This document shows, piece after piece, positions 63,827-64,000 of a stretch of 64,000 nucleotides of DNA. The translations under genes were made by a program, and so were the position numbers. Within the stretch, counting starts at the first letter, position 1. The number at the start of each line of letters is the position of its first letter. The DNA comes from Brevundimonas albigilva (GTDB lineage: Bacteria > Pseudomonadota > Alphaproteobacteria > Caulobacterales > Caulobacteraceae), in NCBI RefSeq assembly GCF_023503965.1, contig NZ_CP097298.1, positions 2,497,001 through 2,561,000 on the forward strand. Direction: 5' to 3'. The notes under the pieces were generated by a model, which had not been told where the DNA came from, searched no databases, and saw nothing but the letters and a program-made list of their open reading frames with translations.

Positions 63827-64000
63827 TCAGGCGGCCGCGGCTCCCGCCCAGAGGGTCCTGGCCTCGAGCTGGATCAAGTCGTCCGCCACCGGCTTGGGAC
63901 GGCCCAGCAGATAGCCTTGCGCCTCGGTGCACCCCTGGTCGCGCAGGAAGGACAGCTGCTCCAGCGTCTCCACCCCCTCGGCCAGAACCGGGATCGCCAG
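63827..64000 (-). CDS. EAL domain protein, truncated by the window edge
   Basis: Only the C-terminal 57 residues are present. The sequence [20 protein letters not shown] and [15 protein letters not shown] is the end of an EAL domain, which breaks down cyclic di-GMP. The stop is TGA at 63827-63829. The rest of the gene lies outside the window, so other domains are unknown. Confidence 0.88.
   Translation of the reverse strand: MAIPVLAEGVETLEQLSFLRDQGCTEAQGYLLGRPKPVADDLIQLEARTLWAGAAAA

Overview
The window reads as a high-GC alphaproteobacterial chromosome segment from the Caulobacterales, most like Brevundimonas. The evidence is a ChpT phosphotransferase followed by CheY- and CheR-like genes, a GapR nucleoid protein (DUF2312) near a TacA-like sigma-54 activator, a PleC/DivJ-type kinase, an alphaproteobacterial SOS box (GTTC-N7-GTTC) upstream of recA, an aa3-type oxidase subunit IV and a split PntA. 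No phage, conjugative, insertion-sequence or CRISPR region was seen. It is ordinary dense chromosome with small palindromic repeats between genes.

Layout. 1-7460: partial pirin, DoxX protein, two tandem M61 peptidases, alpha/beta hydrolase, FKBP lipoprotein and a glutathione transferase. 7610-13358: TonB-dependent receptor, ArsC-like protein, an inositol-phosphatase-family gene overlapping pmbA, and a MAPEG protein. 13362-22874: mostly minus-strand metabolic and membrane genes (M14 peptidase, UbiD, Pr6Pr, sulfotransferase, aldo/keto reductase, hydrolase, YjbR, gamma-glutamyltransferase). 23003-25744: lone exbD, folE, cysS. 25745-28508: a repeat-rich, gene-poor stretch around an MltB-type lipoprotein, with a tRNA-Cys. 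28509-34807: rpmJ, gapR, a basic protein, the TacA-like regulator, a DUF4153 protein and pepF. 35047-38890: cytochrome oxidase subunit IV and the pnt transhydrogenase operon. 39416-50806: recA with its SOS box, an MHYT/HWE kinase, an M28 peptidase, cheR-cheY-chpT, cysQ, a PleC-like kinase and a CBS protein. 50874-54306: two divergent regulator-target pairs (HxlR/SDR and MerR/glutaredoxin-MauE) and a secreted repeat protein. 54613-64000: RhlE-type helicase, FadL-type porin, map, radC, GNAT, then bolA, a degenerate aldo/keto reductase, monothiol glutaredoxin and thioesterase, two small lipoproteins, an Old Yellow Enzyme homologue and a partial EAL gene.

How the genes work together. ChpT is the phosphotransferase between CckA and CtrA/CpdR, while PleC, TacA and GapR act in polar development and chromosome organisation, so several cell-cycle genes lie within about 22 kb. 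The pnt operon makes a proton-translocating transhydrogenase. BolA and the monothiol glutaredoxin are known partners in [2Fe-2S] handling. The MerR/glutaredoxin-MauE pair looks like an inducible thiol or metal stress module.

Main caution. Fourteen single-base frameshifts interrupt ten otherwise intact genes, often at short G/C runs. This pattern fits sequencing or assembly indels better than gene decay, and the affected genes are annotated as whole loci. The most interesting biological leads are the MerR/glutaredoxin-MauE module with a mercury-type operator, the catalytically dead aldo/keto reductase in the bolA-grx cluster, the 139-bp palindromic repeat inside the pnt operon, and the structured unassigned stretch at 26100-26617.
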